A DNA stretch of 64,000 bases from Peribacillus loiseleuriae (GCF_001183985.1 NZ_LFZW01000001.1:4307621-4371620); one strand, 5' to 3'; positions 1 to 10,149 are shown, counted from the first letter of the stretch. Made by a program: numbers and translations. Notes: a model not told the origin generated them from the letters alone.

Positions 1-189
1 GATTGCTTTTGGCACATTGTACGTTTTTGCACGCTCAAGTACTACTTTTAAAGCCTGATTGGATTCTGGATCTGGCTCACCTTGCTTGGCTACTACATAA
101 ATCTCACGCCCGAACTTTGCATATATACGACTCGTATTTGCATCCTTTGACGCTTTTTTTTCTTTAATATTGTTCCATTTACGGCCCAT
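1..189 (-). CDS. yeeI: YebC/TACO1-family protein (YeeI-like), 5' part only
   Basis: Reading the minus strand from an ATG at 187-189 gives 63 codons without a stop up to the window edge. The protein begins [16 protein letters not shown] and continues with [17 protein letters not shown], which is the N-terminal signature of the YebC/TACO1 family and particularly of B. subtilis YeeI. Family members are DNA-binding regulators or ribosome-associated factors that help translation of polyproline stretches; which role applies here cannot be read from the fragment. A GAGAG-type ribosome binding site lies just upstream of the start. About three quarters of the protein is outside the window. Confidence 0.9.
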   Translation of the reverse strand, partial: MGRKWNNIKEKKASKDANTSRIYAKFGREIYVVAKQGEPDPESNQALKVVLERAKTYNVPKAI

Positions 190-669
190 AATGAACACTC
201 TCTTTCTACTTTGAATCTATACAAAATTATACGTATGAAATAAGCGATTTCTTCAACACTTTTACAAAAAACAATAAGGAGTTCGTTACGCTGATTATTG
301 TTGACGAACCACCCTAATAGAAGTTTATGACTCATTACTAGCATATATTATACAACAATTATATAAGCTGTTTCGAGTTTTAAATAAAAAAAGCAAGTGG
401 TTCTTATATAATAATATAGGTTTTTAAATTGGTTTATTATTGATCGATTAACCGCAATTCAAAACGGATCAATTCGCAACTTTATGACCAAGCAAAATTT
501 CATATCCACTTTTCATTCTGAGTCCAAACCCAATAGGCCATGGATAGCTATTATCTTAGTATTTGGTCCCTACTCTGAAATATAGACGAAAACTGAACAT
601 ATTAACCTGTTTTGCTTGCAAATGATCAATCATCTAGATCATTGAAGAAAACGTGACACTTTATCGCTG
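190..669. other. Intergenic stretch without a recognisable gene
   Basis: AT-rich stretch between the YeeI-like start and the broken HTH gene. An open frame across 93-344 is the reverse-frame shadow of the YeeI-like gene extended into non-coding DNA. It must hold the promoter of the YeeI-like gene, but no clear -35/-10 pair could be assigned. No repeat family member was seen. Confidence 0.5.
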
Positions 670-963
670 CTATATCATTAGCTCGACTTCCTTGCAAAGC
701 TCAACTAACTGTTCAAGCTTTTTAACGGCTCGTATGACTGTTCTGCGACTTAATTGCACATTTGTTGCGATGTAGTCATATTTAGTAAAACTTACGCCAA
801 TTACTTTTACCGAATGTCGCCAAATGAACGTTAAGACTTTGTTGGTGCCTTCTGATAACTCAGCTTTTCGCTTGTATAAAAATCCCCGAACAGATTGATC
901 CATTTCTTCAATCGTCTCGAATGATTGATAATGTTTAATCGTTTCAAAATTTAATTTCTCCAT
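670..963 (-). pseudogene. Truncated helix-turn-helix protein remnant
   Basis: A 97-residue frame starting MEKLNFETIKHYQSFETIEE and containing an HTH-like segment near the C-terminus (VQLSRRTVIRAVKKLEQ, about residues 68-84). It resembles the N-terminal half of Bacillus HTH proteins that are normally longer. The sequence becomes unlike a protein after the recognition helix and stops about 13 residues later. No continuation was found in the other frames downstream. A GGGGCG-containing ribosome binding site precedes the ATG, so the fragment could be translated. I read it as a frameshifted or deleted gene; a short functional DNA-binding protein cannot be excluded. Confidence 0.5.
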
Positions 964-1233
964 TATTCTCGCCCCTTTTTATGTTGTCACTCTCTTTATA
1001 AGGGCAAAAACAAAAAAAGTAGCATCGTCTAAAAATTTTTCTAATATGAACGAATTACAAATAGCCAAGGCTATTATAAAGCGCTTGGCTAAGGTTCAAA
1101 TACGCTATTGTCTGACCATTGCTCCGGATTATTGAGATAGAGTTTAGCTTCGTCCATCTGTGTAAGCCTGTCCAAAATTTAGTAGTATGTTGGCGATTAC
1201 ATAAATGATTGGCACGCTTCCTACATGAAGATT

Positions 1234-1854
1234 TTAGATTTCACTGACAAAAATCATGTTTTGAATGATTAGATTAAGGTTGCCAGCACCGATCATCCAT
1301 AACGTTAGTTTGCTCATAGTAAAATTTGATTTCTCAATTAGATTTAAAACCCATTGACACCAAGAAATCTCCTCTTTGTCCATCATGTTCCGTCGATTAA
1401 AGAGTAGATAGCGACCAAAATGCTTAGACATCGTATCTCCCCGATGCTTTTGTTCCAGCTCTGTTAGTGTATCCGTTCGAAAAGCAACTTTTTGTTCAAG
1501 ATTCAAAATTCGATCCTGAATTAACTTTTTCGCATTTTCCTCATCCGATAACCAAATGGAATTTACCTTAATCAGAAACTCATCTCTCATAATTGGATCA
1601 GATGGAGATTCTGCGACCCATTTTTCTAACGTTTCTCTACCTTTATCTGTAATCGAAAATATTTTTTTATCCGGTTTGCCAGTTTGGATAACTTCTTCAA
1701 ATACAAGAAGCCCATTTTGTTCCATTTTGGTTAAACGAGGATAAATTTGACTATGTTTCGCTGGCCATACCGCATCCAAATATTGTGCTAATTCATATCC
1801 TGAGCATGGTTTTCTACCGAGTGCACTAAGAATTGCATATCCAAGAGTATTCAT
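1234..1854 (-). CDS. PadR-family transcriptional regulator
   Basis: A 206-residue protein with the PadR winged-helix domain at residues 1-80 (MNTLGYAILSALGRKPCSGY, then AKHSQIYPRLTKMEQNGLL and a DKKIFSITDKG wing), followed by the helical PadR C-terminal dimerisation region. The ATG at 1854 is chosen because a GGGGG-rich ribosome binding site lies just upstream and family members start with this motif; an upstream in-frame start would add ten unrelated residues. PadR proteins repress exporters or phenolic-acid and stress genes in response to small ligands. The target here is unknown. The last 35 residues are more hydrophobic than usual for the family. Confidence 0.85.
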   Translation of the reverse strand: MNTLGYAILSALGRKPCSGYELAQYLDAVWPAKHSQIYPRLTKMEQNGLLVFEEVIQTGKPDKKIFSITDKGRETLEKWVAESPSDPIMRDEFLIKVNSIWLSDEENAKKLIQDRILNLEQKVAFRTDTLTELEQKHRGDTMSKHFGRYLLFNRRNMMDKEEISWCQWVLNLIEKSNFTMSKLTLWMIGAGNLNLIIQNMIFVSEI

Positions 1855-2352
1855 AAATATCCCCCATCCATAAAATAGGAGCAACCTAAAGTTGCATAAT
1901 ACAAATGTCCCTTTTATTAAATCCAGAGATTATACAAGTCTTCTTTAATCCCTATATTATACATATAGTATATACTAAATAAAGTACGAATAATAGCTGT
2001 TATCCATCTGCTTGTTCGAGTCCTCATCATACGTATCATGCCTTACACAATGTAAATCTCAATAATTACCAAAACTAACTAACAAATGTTCCTTCACCAA
2101 ATATAAAGTTGTAAACTGTCGCTTCCCCAACCATTTTCACTGTACTCATCGTTCGTAGACCTTGAACAGAACCAAACTTCACTCATGAGTATTCGTATGG
2201 AATTACGATCAAGTCCATAACTCTTTTAGAAAGTATCGTTTTCCCGTCTAGGTAAACAAGCATTATTTATAATGGCTATGTTAAACAATATTGTTGTTAA
2301 AAAAATTTTGGGCTCATTCGTGTAAAACCTTGGTTTCACACGCCTTTATAAT
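1855..2352. other. Intergenic stretch between the padR gene and the urease terminator
   Basis: About 500 bases with no convincing coding frame, repeat or RNA motif. It contains the promoter region of the minus-strand padR gene at its left side (several AT-rich -10-like hexamers around 1960-1980, none decisive). Confidence 0.5.
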
Positions 2353-2382
2353 AAAAATTCGGCAACCTTGACGATTGCCGAA
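2353..2382 (-). terminator. Rho-independent terminator of the urease operon
   Basis: Arms TTCGGCAA (2358-2365) and TTGCCGAA (2375-2382) form a perfect stem. On the minus strand the stem is followed by a run of five T residues at 2357-2353. It lies ten bases past the ureD stop codon. Confidence 0.85.
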
Positions 2383-2391
2383 ATCTAGAAA

Positions 2392-3216
2392 TTAGTACTT
2401 CCTTAGAAAAGATGGTTTCGTGTTAAACCAAGCTTCACTAATGATTTGATGGCACTCCGTAAATAGTCTTTCAATTGTTTGCGTCTTGTTCGCGAGCACA
2501 CGAATCGTAAATCCCTTGACTGGTAGCATAGATAGTCCCATTCTATATTCGTTTTCATCATGACTCATCGAATTATATAATCGGTCAAGGAGATCAGCAT
2601 TCGTTTGTTCACCAATCACAATCATCGAACCTAAATGCGTATACCCTTCCATAAAGCCGATTGCTTTCATATCTTGTTCAGCTGGATTCAATTTAATATG
2701 ATCATACATCACTAACTCATCATCCATATAGACTTCATTCATTAATTGAAGCTGATCATAGCTAAATTGTTCGCCATCAGGTGACCATCCTGGTGTAATA
2801 ATATCTGAATAAATGAGCGTAGCACCTTGCTCCATCCGAATCACATTTTTTTGTTTATATCGAGCATTGCGATACATGATAAGTGGATCCGGAATATATT
2901 CTAGATAACTGCCTTTTTTCAGAATAAATTCTGTTTCCTGATAGGCATGTTGATTCGGCGTTTTATAAACCTTTGTTGCTGATTGTGTGGTCAAGGTTAG
3001 TTTGGTTTTTTCTTTCAATGAAAACTGCAAGTTATAGCGATCACCGTCTAAATAGCCGCCGCCCGGATTTAAAATATAATAACAGGCTTGCCCAGAATCA
3101 TCATGGTATACCGGGCGCATGACTTTCAATGCGCCTTGGAAATACACATTTTTAGCAACGGTCTTACCTTGACGTTCTTCCACATCTAAACGCAAAGTTC
3201 CTGTCCAGTTTTCCAT
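2392..3216 (-). CDS. ureD: Urease accessory protein UreD
   Basis: A 274-residue protein of the UreD/UreH family, the scaffold that binds apo-urease together with UreF and UreG during nickel insertion. Recognisable family segments are YYILNPGGGYLDGDRY (about 46-61), a following TLTTQSATKVYKTP stretch, and YIPDPLIMYRNARY. The ATG follows the ureG TAA stop directly, with an AAAAGGATTGG ribosome binding site inside the end of ureG. It is the last gene of ureABCEFGD and is followed by a terminator. UreD is cytoplasmic and has no catalytic activity of its own. Confidence 0.95.
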   Translation of the reverse strand: MENWTGTLRLDVEERQGKTVAKNVYFQGALKVMRPVYHDDSGQACYYILNPGGGYLDGDRYNLQFSLKEKTKLTLTTQSATKVYKTPNQHAYQETEFILKKGSYLEYIPDPLIMYRNARYKQKNVIRMEQGATLIYSDIITPGWSPDGEQFSYDQLQLMNEVYMDDELVMYDHIKLNPAEQDMKAIGFMEGYTHLGSMIVIGEQTNADLLDRLYNSMSHDENEYRMGLSMLPVKGFTIRVLANKTQTIERLFTECHQIISEAWFNTKPSFLRKY

Positions 3217-3828
3217 TTATTCCAATCCTTTTAAAAGTGCATTCTTCTTAATCCAATCGATCACTTCGTCAAGACCAGAATTATCTTTTAAATTGGTGAA
3301 AACAAACGGTTTATCCCCACGGTTAACCTTCGTGTCTGACGCCATAACATCAAGGCTTGCACCAACGTACGGCGCTAAATCTGTTTTATTAATGATGAAT
3401 AAATCAGATTTAATCATACCTTGTCCGCCTTTACGCGGAATTTTTTCCCCTTGAGCCACATCAATAATATAAATAGAGAAATCAACCAGTTCAGGGCTGA
3501 ACGTCGCTGCAAGATTATCGCCGCCACTTTCAACAAAAATAAGTTCAACATCTGGATGTTTCTCTTTTAATTCATCGATTGCTGCAAAGTTCATCGATGC
3601 ATCTTCACGAATCGCTGTATGCGGACATCCGCCTGTTTCAACGCCAATGATCCGATCTTGTGGCAGGACTCCATTATTCATTAAGAATTTAGCATCTTCT
3701 TTTGTATAGATGTCATTCGTCACAACCGCCATGCTAATTTCACCATCTAAATGTCGAGTCAGCTTTTCCACTAACATCGTTTTCCCTGCTCCAACAGGTC
3801 CGCCTACACCAATTTTAATGGGTTCCAT
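3217..3828 (-). CDS. ureG: Urease accessory GTPase UreG
   Basis: A 203-residue SIMIBI-class GTPase that powers delivery of nickel to the urease active site. The P-loop [11 protein letters not shown] occupies residues 8-18. The metal-binding Cys-Pro-His motif is present in [17 protein letters not shown]. The guanine-specificity motif [11 protein letters not shown] lies near residue 147. Length matches the family. The start has an AAGGAAGTG ribosome binding site. It sits between ureF (26 bases away) and ureD (directly adjacent), so translation of the accessory genes is probably coupled. Confidence 0.97.
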   Translation of the reverse strand: MEPIKIGVGGPVGAGKTMLVEKLTRHLDGEISMAVVTNDIYTKEDAKFLMNNGVLPQDRIIGVETGGCPHTAIREDASMNFAAIDELKEKHPDVELIFVESGGDNLAATFSPELVDFSIYIIDVAQGEKIPRKGGQGMIKSDLFIINKTDLAPYVGASLDVMASDTKVNRGDKPFVFTNLKDNSGLDEVIDWIKKNALLKGLE

Positions 3829-3854
3829 TAAAATACACTTCCTTTTGTCAATAA

Positions 3855-4541
3855 TTAAGACATGAAAATACGAATATTTACACGTTCATGTTTCATTTGA
3901 GCTAATTCTAAACCTGGTGACGTAATACCAAAATCCGCTTCATCTAGATCCTGAATTTTCTCAGTTGCCCTCACTAACTCTTGTTGAAACTCTTGAATCG
4001 TTTTCTGACCTGCAGTCTGGCCTAAGGGAATGGCCCGAACCGCATTTTGAATCAGGCTTGAAATAGCAGAATATAAATAATAGAGAGTAGTCGTAGACTT
4101 GGGAACACCAAGATGATGACCGATTATCGTAAAGACAATGCTAGAATGCCCAAAGGATTTCTTCTCCTTAATCCGCTTTCTATATTCGGCTAGTACAGGC
4201 ACATCATATAAAGCTTCCACAAGACTTAACATACGTTCACCCATTCTTTGGGTACCTTCCCTCGTTTCACGCGGCAAACTTTGAACGGTCAGCATTCGGT
4301 CTAACTTCCATATTTTTTGGAAGTCATTATTCTCTAGAGCCTCATATACGAGGTGAGAAGCAAGCCCATCAGAATAGATGAGCTGCTCATTCAAGTAGAC
4401 ACGAAGCCATTTTGCAAACGTTGCTTGATCATGTACTTGACCTTCTTGAATATAAGTCTCCAAACCATACGAATGACTAAAACCACCGGTTGGAAGGTTT
4501 GAATCGCATAATTGAAATAAAGAAAGAATATTAGGATTCAT
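3855..4541 (-). CDS. ureF: Urease accessory protein UreF
   Basis: A 228-residue UreF-family protein, the part of the UreDFG complex that gates GTP hydrolysis by UreG. The diagnostic N-terminus [21 protein letters not shown] (two overlapping family motifs) and the [10 protein letters not shown] segment near residue 170 are present. I place the start at the ATG encoding MNPNIL because homologues begin there. A second ATG four codons earlier (4553) is possible. Either start lies inside the end of ureE, so the two genes overlap and are probably translationally coupled. Confidence 0.93.
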   Translation of the reverse strand: MNPNILSLFQLCDSNLPTGGFSHSYGLETYIQEGQVHDQATFAKWLRVYLNEQLIYSDGLASHLVYEALENNDFQKIWKLDRMLTVQSLPRETREGTQRMGERMLSLVEALYDVPVLAEYRKRIKEKKSFGHSSIVFTIIGHHLGVPKSTTTLYYLYSAISSLIQNAVRAIPLGQTAGQKTIQEFQQELVRATEKIQDLDEADFGITSPGLELAQMKHERVNIRIFMS

Positions 4542-4989
4542 GGCTATGTCCAATATGACGAAATGCCTGTTTCACTTTCCGGTCTTCCCGTCTGAAAGGA
4601 ATTTGCAGTTCTTGTAGCAATTCTTCTACAAGATAATCGTATTGTACGAGCATCTCATCCTCTTCAAATTGGGCAGGTAAGTGACGATTCCCTAGTTGAT
4701 GAGCAATTGTTCCCATTTCTTGCAATGAACGTGGGCTAATAATGATTAAGTCATCCGATAAGACGTCGATGATAATCATGTTTTTATCATCCATAAATAA
4801 AACATCACCCGCAACAAGATCACGAGGGTCTTTTAAACGAATCCCAATTTCCGTGCCATGATCTGTTGTCACTCTTTGAATTCTTTTCACTAAATGAGCA
4901 CTTTCAAGATAGACCTTTTCTTTATGGCGCTTGTCTAAATCTTCTTTTGCCATTTGTTCAATATTGGTCACAATTTTTTCGATAATCAA
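4531..4989 (-). CDS. ureE: Urease accessory nickel chaperone UreE
   Basis: A 152-residue UreE protein, the dimeric metallochaperone that hands Ni2+ to UreG. Family segments include [37 protein letters not shown] and DEMLVQYDY. The C-terminal tail has several histidines ([10 protein letters not shown]) but no long polyhistidine tract. A longer frame reaches 5064, but the extra residues overlap ureC. I choose a TTG start at 4989 because GAGGTGA lies five bases before it and UreE proteins begin LIIEKI or MIITKI. The stop is overlapped by ureF. Confidence 0.9.
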   Translation of the reverse strand: MIIEKIVTNIEQMAKEDLDKRHKEKVYLESAHLVKRIQRVTTDHGTEIGIRLKDPRDLVAGDVLFMDDKNMIIIDVLSDDLIIISPRSLQEMGTIAHQLGNRHLPAQFEEDEMLVQYDYLVEELLQELQIPFRREDRKVKQAFRHIGHSHES

Positions 4990-4999
4990 TGCTTTCACC

Positions 5000-6715
5000 T
5001 CAGAATAGGAAATATCGTTGCCCCATCGGTACAGTGTCAACTGGTTCACAAGTAATAAGTTCACCGTTTACGGTTACCTCATATGTTTGTGGGTCAACAG
5101 TGATAGTAGGCGTTTCAGAATTATGTTTCATATCTTTTTTCGTTAAATTTCGGATACCGTGAACTGGAAGAACCATTTTTTCCAAGCCAAGTTTCTCATG
5201 CACTTTATCATCAAATGCTGCTTGAGAAATGAATGTGATCGAGCTTTTCGCTAATGCTTTTCCAACCTGTGCATACATCGGACGGTAAATCACCGGTTCC
5301 GGTGTTGGAATGGATGCATTCGCATCTCCCATTAAGCTCTCTACAGCAAAGCCATTTTTCAGGATCATTTCAGGCTTCACACCGAAAAATGCTGGGGACC
5401 AAAGAACTAGATCGGCAATTTTTCCGACTTCAATTGAACCAACATATTCAGAGATTCCGTGTGTAATGGCAGGATTGATCGTATATTTAGCCACATAACG
5501 TTTGGCACGGTTGTTATCAGAAAACTCACTATCGCCTTCCAAGATTCCGCGTTGTTTTTTCATTTTGTCTGCTACTTGCCATGTACGTAAAACAACCTCG
5601 CCAATTCGTCCCATCGCTTGTGCATCTGAGCTGACCATACTAATGATCCCCATGTCATGAAGAATATCCTCTGCTGCAATCGTTTCTTTTCTAATCCGTG
5701 AATCAGCAAATGCAAGATCTTCAGGAATTGATGGATTTAAATGATGGCAAACCATTAACATATCTAAATGCTCGTCAACCGTATTAACTGTATATGGTAA
5801 AGTCGGATTTGTAGAAGATGGAAGAACATTTTCATAGCCTGCTGATTTGATTAAATCTGGAGCATGTCCGCCACCTGCACCTTCCGTATGGTACATATGA
5901 ATCACTCGATCTTTAATGGCAGCCATCGTCGTTTCCATGAAGCCACCTTCATTCAACGTATCTGCATGAACCGCTACTTGAATATCATATTTATCGGCTA
6001 CGCGTAATGCATAGTCAAGGGCTGAAGCTGTTGCTCCCCAGTCTTCGTGCACTTTTAAGCCAATTGCGCCAGCGCGAACTTGCTCAATAAGAGGCTCTTC
6101 CGATGCTGCTTGTCCTTTACCTGTGAACCCAACGTTAATTGGCATTCCTTCCGCTGCAAGAAGCATACGGTGCATATTCCATTCTCCTGGAGTAACAGTT
6201 GTCGCTTTTGACCCTGCCGCCGGACCTGTTCCGCCACCAATTAATGTCGTCGTACCAGAAGATAATGCCGTTTCAATTTGCGTTGGATTAATAAAGTGAA
6301 CATGAGTATCGATCGCACCAGCTGTAACAATCAAACCTTCTCCAGCGATGATTTCTGTAGAAGCACCAATGACGATATCCACATTATCCTGTACTAAAGG
6401 ATTTCCCGCTTTTCCGATTCCAGCGATTTTCCCGTCACGAATGGCAATGTCTGCTTTAACGATCCCTGTATAGTCCAAGATTACCGCATTTGTAATTACG
6501 ACATCTGGAACGTTATCATCTTTTCGAGTGGCAAGTGGATGTTGTCCCATCCCGTCACGAATTACTTTTCCGCCGCCAAACACGACTTCTTCCCCATATG
6601 TTGTATAATCTTTCTCAATTTGAATCAAGATATCTGTATCTGCTAAACGAATTGAGTCCCCTGTAGTCGGACCGTACATTTGTGAATATTGCTGTCTTGA
6701 CATTTTGTAACTCAT
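5000..6715 (-). CDS. ureC: Urease alpha (catalytic) subunit UreC
   Basis: A 571-residue urease large subunit that hydrolyses urea to ammonia and carbamate. Nickel-site residues are visible: the DTHVHF pair of histidines, the carbamylated lysine in [30 protein letters not shown] and SSDAQAMGR. The flap histidine is in MVCHHLNP. A longer frame begins at 6724, but GGAGG lies nine bases before the ATG at 6715 and the TAA of ureB overlaps that ATG by one base (TAATG), so 6715 is the better start. ureE starts 10 bases after the stop. Confidence 0.97.
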   Translation of the reverse strand: MSYKMSRQQYSQMYGPTTGDSIRLADTDILIQIEKDYTTYGEEVVFGGGKVIRDGMGQHPLATRKDDNVPDVVITNAVILDYTGIVKADIAIRDGKIAGIGKAGNPLVQDNVDIVIGASTEIIAGEGLIVTAGAIDTHVHFINPTQIETALSSGTTTLIGGGTGPAAGSKATTVTPGEWNMHRMLLAAEGMPINVGFTGKGQAASEEPLIEQVRAGAIGLKVHEDWGATASALDYALRVADKYDIQVAVHADTLNEGGFMETTMAAIKDRVIHMYHTEGAGGGHAPDLIKSAGYENVLPSSTNPTLPYTVNTVDEHLDMLMVCHHLNPSIPEDLAFADSRIRKETIAAEDILHDMGIISMVSSDAQAMGRIGEVVLRTWQVADKMKKQRGILEGDSEFSDNNRAKRYVAKYTINPAITHGISEYVGSIEVGKIADLVLWSPAFFGVKPEMILKNGFAVESLMGDANASIPTPEPVIYRPMYAQVGKALAKSSITFISQAAFDDKVHEKLGLEKMVLPVHGIRNLTKKDMKHNSETPTITVDPQTYEVTVNGELITCEPVDTVPMGQRYFLF

Positions 6716-7035
6716 TACTTGCATCCTCCCTCAACAGATCCATCAACTTTATTGTTAAATCCATATACGCGTTGTTCTCCAGCAAAAGAAAGCAATTCTA
6801 CTTCTTTTTCATCGCCAGGTTCAAAACGAACCGCTGCACCTGCCGGAATGTTCAAACGTTTTCCAAATGCTTCTTCTCGATTGAATTGAAGGGCTTCATT
6901 CACTTCATAAAAATGAAAGTGAGATCCAATTTGGACTGGACGATCGCCTGTGTTGATGACTGAAAGTTTGTTTAACGTTTTACCTTCATTGATTATAATT
7001 TCTTCTTCTTTTAAAATGTATTGTCCTGGTACCAT
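6715..7035 (-). CDS. ureB: Urease beta subunit UreB
   Basis: A 106-residue structural subunit of urease, which forms the (ABC)3 trimer with UreA and UreC. The start [13 protein letters not shown] and the core motif [16 protein letters not shown], followed by [15 protein letters not shown], are diagnostic. The gene is 18 bases downstream of ureA, with a GGGAGG ribosome binding site in the gap. It overlaps ureC by one base. Confidence 0.97.
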   Translation of the reverse strand: MVPGQYILKEEEIIINEGKTLNKLSVINTGDRPVQIGSHFHFYEVNEALQFNREEAFGKRLNIPAGAAVRFEPGDEKEVELLSFAGEQRVYGFNNKVDGSVEGGCK

Positions 7036-7053
7036 GTAATGATGCCTCCCTTT

Positions 7054-7356
7054 TTATCTAATCGGATTATGAACTGTCACCAGTTTTGTTCCATCTGGAA
7101 AAGTCGCTTCTACTTGAATATCGTGAATCATCTCCGGGATGCCTTCCATCACATCTTCGCGTGACAAAATCGTTGCGCCATATTCCATCAATTGAGCAAC
7201 CGTTTTTCCATCTCTCGCTCCTTCTAACACTTCATATGTGATAAGGGCTACGGATTCAGGATGATTTAATTTTAATCCTCTATCTTTTCGTTTCTTGGCA
7301 AGATCTCCTGCCACCACAATCATGAGCTTGTCTATCTCACGTGGTAATAATTTCAT
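7054..7356 (-). CDS. ureA: Urease gamma subunit UreA
   Basis: A 100-residue small subunit of urease, first gene of the operon. It begins [11 protein letters not shown] and contains [21 protein letters not shown] and the closing [14 protein letters not shown], all standard for the family. The frame is open for another 69 codons upstream to 7563, but a perfect AAGGAGG lies before the ATG at 7356 and the family length is 100, so the upstream codons are treated as leader. Confidence 0.97.
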   Translation of the reverse strand: MKLLPREIDKLMIVVAGDLAKKRKDRGLKLNHPESVALITYEVLEGARDGKTVAQLMEYGATILSREDVMEGIPEMIHDIQVEATFPDGTKLVTVHNPIR

Positions 7357-8140
7357 AGTAAAACCTCCTTGATAGTATGTAGTGACTCCTCCTAGGGCAA
7401 AGCTCCCCTTAATAAAGACCCACTTTTGTTCTGATGCAAAAAAAGGGAATCGAACATCCTTAATAGTGTTGTCCGATAATTCTGTGTTCTCATTGTTGAA
7501 ACCCTTAGATTTTCCATCTTTTACTATATTTTCAAATGTAATAAAAAACCAAATACCATACATTTTTCGTTAAAAAAAGTAAAACATTCGGAAATTATCT
7601 GATTATTTTGTCGTTCGTTGTCGATAAATGTTTGATTCCCTTGATGCAATCATATATCATAATTTATATATATATCAAGTTTCATATATTTTTTTTATGT
7701 ATTTTTAATTTCTCACACTAGCAATCACTCATTAGACTGAGAGGGAAGAACAGGCGAATAAATACTAGACAAGTAAGGAACTTAGTCATTCTTAGACGCT
7801 TGCGCTTTTATTGATTATTCATATGAAAAATCATGGACTTTGGTTAGGAGGGATTGAAGAAAAATGGAAGATTTTTTAACTCGAAAATTTTTCAAATGGA
7901 AGATTGTTAGATTATTTTTCTGATATAATGATAAAATCTCAGAAAAAAATTTTTAAAATGAGATTTATCAATCGTTTTTATGTAGGTTCGTACTTTTTTA
8001 CATTAGCCCTCTCTTTGAATCGATATTGATACATGACAGAAACATGTTATGTGTCAGAGGAGAATGGTTTTTCTTAAAGTTTATGAAAAAGATTCAAGTG
8101 GATTTAAAACGATCAAAAATTCCAGCGAGAGGTGAGCATT
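7357..8140. promoter_or_regulatory. Divergent control region between ureABCEFGD and the urea transporter
   Basis: About 780 bases separate the two divergent transcription units. The stretch is very AT-rich around 7650-7720 (ATATATAT tracts) and 7900-7990. No exact TnrA/GlnR box (TGTNAN7TNACA) or CodY box was found by eye. An open frame upstream of ureA (7357-7563) looks like fortuitous read-through, not coding sequence. The arrangement suggests joint regulation of urea uptake and hydrolysis, but no specific operator can be assigned. Confidence 0.4.
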
Positions 8141-9085
8141 ATGCAAAAGAACAACAATGCTACATTAACAGAGGGAACGTTTCTTTCCCTAATTTCGGCA
8201 TCACTGAAAGGAATTTCTCAAGTTATCTTGATTGAGAATGTCATTACTGGATTAATCATTCTACTATCCCTTACAATTTATTCGTATTATTTGGGGGTAA
8301 TTGCTCTAATATCCTCCATTATTGGTACTCTGATTGGCAAATTGGGAGGAGCCGATGAGGATAGTGTGAATCAAGGTTTGTTTGGCTATAATTCTGTGCT
8401 AACTGGAATTGCATTAACATTGTTTTTAACGGGGCCTTCACGGTTCGTCATTGCATTAGTTGGAGCTGCCGTAGCGGCCATTTTAACAGCTGCTTTAATG
8501 CATGTTATGAAAAACATAGCAATTCCAATTCTTACATTTCCCTTTATCGTAGTGACTTGGTTTACGCTACTTGTTTCTTATCGATTAGAAGCGTTCCAAT
8601 TAACGACTGGATTGGTGCCACAAGATTTAGCAAACTGGGAACTTAATATAGCAGGGGCAACAAATTGGTTGGAAGGGACTTTTACCGGTATTGGACAAAT
8701 CTTTTTCCTAGATAATCCATATTGCGGTGCTCTTTTATTTATTGCTGTTTTCTGGGCTGGTTGGAAGTTTGGCTTATTTGCCATTTTAGGAAACGGAGTT
8801 GCATTGCTTACATCATACGGATTAGGTGGAGAACACTCCTTAATATTCATGGGTCTATATGGATATAATGCGATCTTAACTTGTATAGCTGTAGCACTTG
8901 TCTTTCGTGAAGATCGTCATTCTTTTGCTCCTATATCAGGAATCATTGCAGCTTGTGTGACTGTCCCAGTTACTGCTGGCGTAACGACATGGCTATTACC
9001 TTATGGTCTACCAGCACTGACAATGCCTTTCGTTCTCACTACTTGGATGTTCTTAGGAGCAAGGAAAGTTTTACCTAAATTATAG
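8141..9085 (+). CDS. UT-family urea transporter
   Basis: A 314-residue, strongly hydrophobic protein of the UT (SLC14-type) urea channel family, with about ten membrane segments in two homologous halves. The internal duplication is visible: NQGLFGYNSVLTGIALTLF near residue 80 and MGLYGYNAILTCIAVALVF in the second half are the paired UT signature loops. It would let urea cross the cytoplasmic membrane for the divergent urease. The ATG at 8141 has a GAGAGGTGAG ribosome binding site; a GTG three codons earlier is part of that site. A family B palindrome follows about 45 bases after the stop and may act as terminator. Confidence 0.93.
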   Translation: MQKNNNATLTEGTFLSLISASLKGISQVILIENVITGLIILLSLTIYSYYLGVIALISSIIGTLIGKLGGADEDSVNQGLFGYNSVLTGIALTLFLTGPSRFVIALVGAAVAAILTAALMHVMKNIAIPILTFPFIVVTWFTLLVSYRLEAFQLTTGLVPQDLANWELNIAGATNWLEGTFTGIGQIFFLDNPYCGALLFIAVFWAGWKFGLFAILGNGVALLTSYGLGGEHSLIFMGLYGYNAILTCIAVALVFREDRHSFAPISGIIAACVTVPVTAGVTTWLLPYGLPALTMPFVLTTWMFLGARKVLPKL

Positions 9086-9127
9086 TAAAAAAGAATTCTA
9101 TCCCTACATTCATTTATCTAAAATAGT

Positions 9128-9242
9128 TTGTCCCAAAAGGGTCTAACCTCACACTCTATACATCGTTTATTAGGTCATATTTACATCCATATAAACGATA
9201 TATAGTAGATGTTGGGGTCTGACCCTTTCGTTATGGGACAAC
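9128..9242. repeat. Family B palindromic element, copy 1
   Basis: Imperfect palindrome of about 115 bases. Outer arms TTGTCCCA / TGGGACAA, next AAAGGGTC / GACCCTTT, and inner ATCGTTTAT / ATAAACGAT. Copies 2 (20083-20190) and 3 (43220-43315) match its reverse complement. It is probably a MITE- or REP-like element that can serve as a bidirectional terminator between the convergent urea transporter and PepSY genes. Confidence 0.75.
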
Positions 9243-9372
9243 CTCTTTTTGGAGAAATTCATATCTATTCTGTTGGCTAGCCCTCATATTTCTTCTAGTT
9301 GGGGGAGCCTCACAATATACTCACTCTTTACCATTCCTCCAAATTGTTTTCCTCATTTAACATATCAATCGA

Positions 9373-10149
9373 TTAATCATCCAATTCAACTTTCAAAACT
9401 TTTCCAGTCGTTGCATCCACTTTCACTTCTGCTTCACGGCCTTGATCGGTTATTAATTTGAATTCATAAACTAAGCGATTGTGATCGCTATCTAATTCGG
9501 TTTTAGTTATCGTTCCTTTCACTCTTGCTAATGCTACTTTTTTTGCATTTTCTACTGACACTGTTGGCGATACATTTTGGAGTGCGCTACTATCTTCACC
9601 TTCAATTTCAACTTTGACCACTTTTCCAGTTGTTGCATCTACTTTCACTTCTGCTTCACTGCCGTTGTCTGTCATTAGTTTAATTTCGTAAACTAAGCGG
9701 TTGTGATCGTTATCCAATTTTGTTTTGGTTACAGTCCCTTTCACATTTGCTAACGCTGTTTTCTTTGCATTTTCTACTGATATGGTTGGCGATACATTCT
9801 TGAGTGTGCTGATGTCTTCATCATCCATATCGCCTTGATCCCGAACATCTTGTTCAACTTTTAATATGTTGCCTGTCGATGCATCAATATCCACGTCATA
9901 TTCTGTATCTTGATTCACAATCTCTACTTCGTATTGTTTAATTCCGTGATCTTGATCTAAGTGAATTTTCGTTACTTGACCACCTTTAGATACGCCTAAA
10001 GCTATCTCTTTTGCTCTATCAACACTAATTGTTTTGGATATTATATTCATAGTTTTAGTCGACGGTTGGTTTGCTGCCATTGCATAAGCACCCACTCCTA
10101 ATCCACCAACAACTAAAACTCCTGTTAATACTATTGCTGCTAATTTCAT
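9373..10149 (-). CDS. Secreted or membrane-anchored protein with three PepSY repeats
   Basis: A 258-residue protein with an N-terminal hydrophobic segment (residues 3-24, VVGGLGVGAYAMAA) that is a signal peptide or anchor. Three PepSY units of about 70 residues follow, each starting with a (T/S)ISV(E/D)(N/R)AK segment and ending in DA(S/T)TGK or DASTGN. Units 2 and 3 (about 115-185 and 189-258) are nearly identical, including the nucleotide sequence, indicating a recent internal duplication. PepSY domains are proposed to inhibit peptidases or sense cell-envelope conditions. It lies downstream of a second PepSY gene and a two-component system, as YkoJ/YkoI lie with YkoGH in B. subtilis. Confidence 0.88.
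   Translation of the reverse strand: MKLAAIVLTGVLVVGGLGVGAYAMAANQPSTKTMNIISKTISVDRAKEIALGVSKGGQVTKIHLDQDHGIKQYEVEIVNQDTEYDVDIDASTGNILKVEQDVRDQGDMDDEDISTLKNVSPTISVENAKKTALANVKGTVTKTKLDNDHNRLVYEIKLMTDNGSEAEVKVDATTGKVVKVEIEGEDSSALQNVSPTVSVENAKKVALARVKGTITKTELDSDHNRLVYEFKLITDQGREAEVKVDATTGKVLKVELDD

Noticed and set aside
93-344. 83-codon minus-strand frame
   Set aside because: Its right part is intergenic and its left part is another frame of the YeeI-like gene, which has the clear family match.
4990-5064. N-terminal extension of UreE into ureC
   Set aside because: The extra residues are a shadow of ureC; a GAGGTGA ribosome binding site and family comparison support the TTG at 4989.
7357-7563. 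69-residue N-terminal extension of UreA
   Set aside because: UreA proteins are 100 residues long and a perfect AAGGAGG precedes the internal ATG at 7356.
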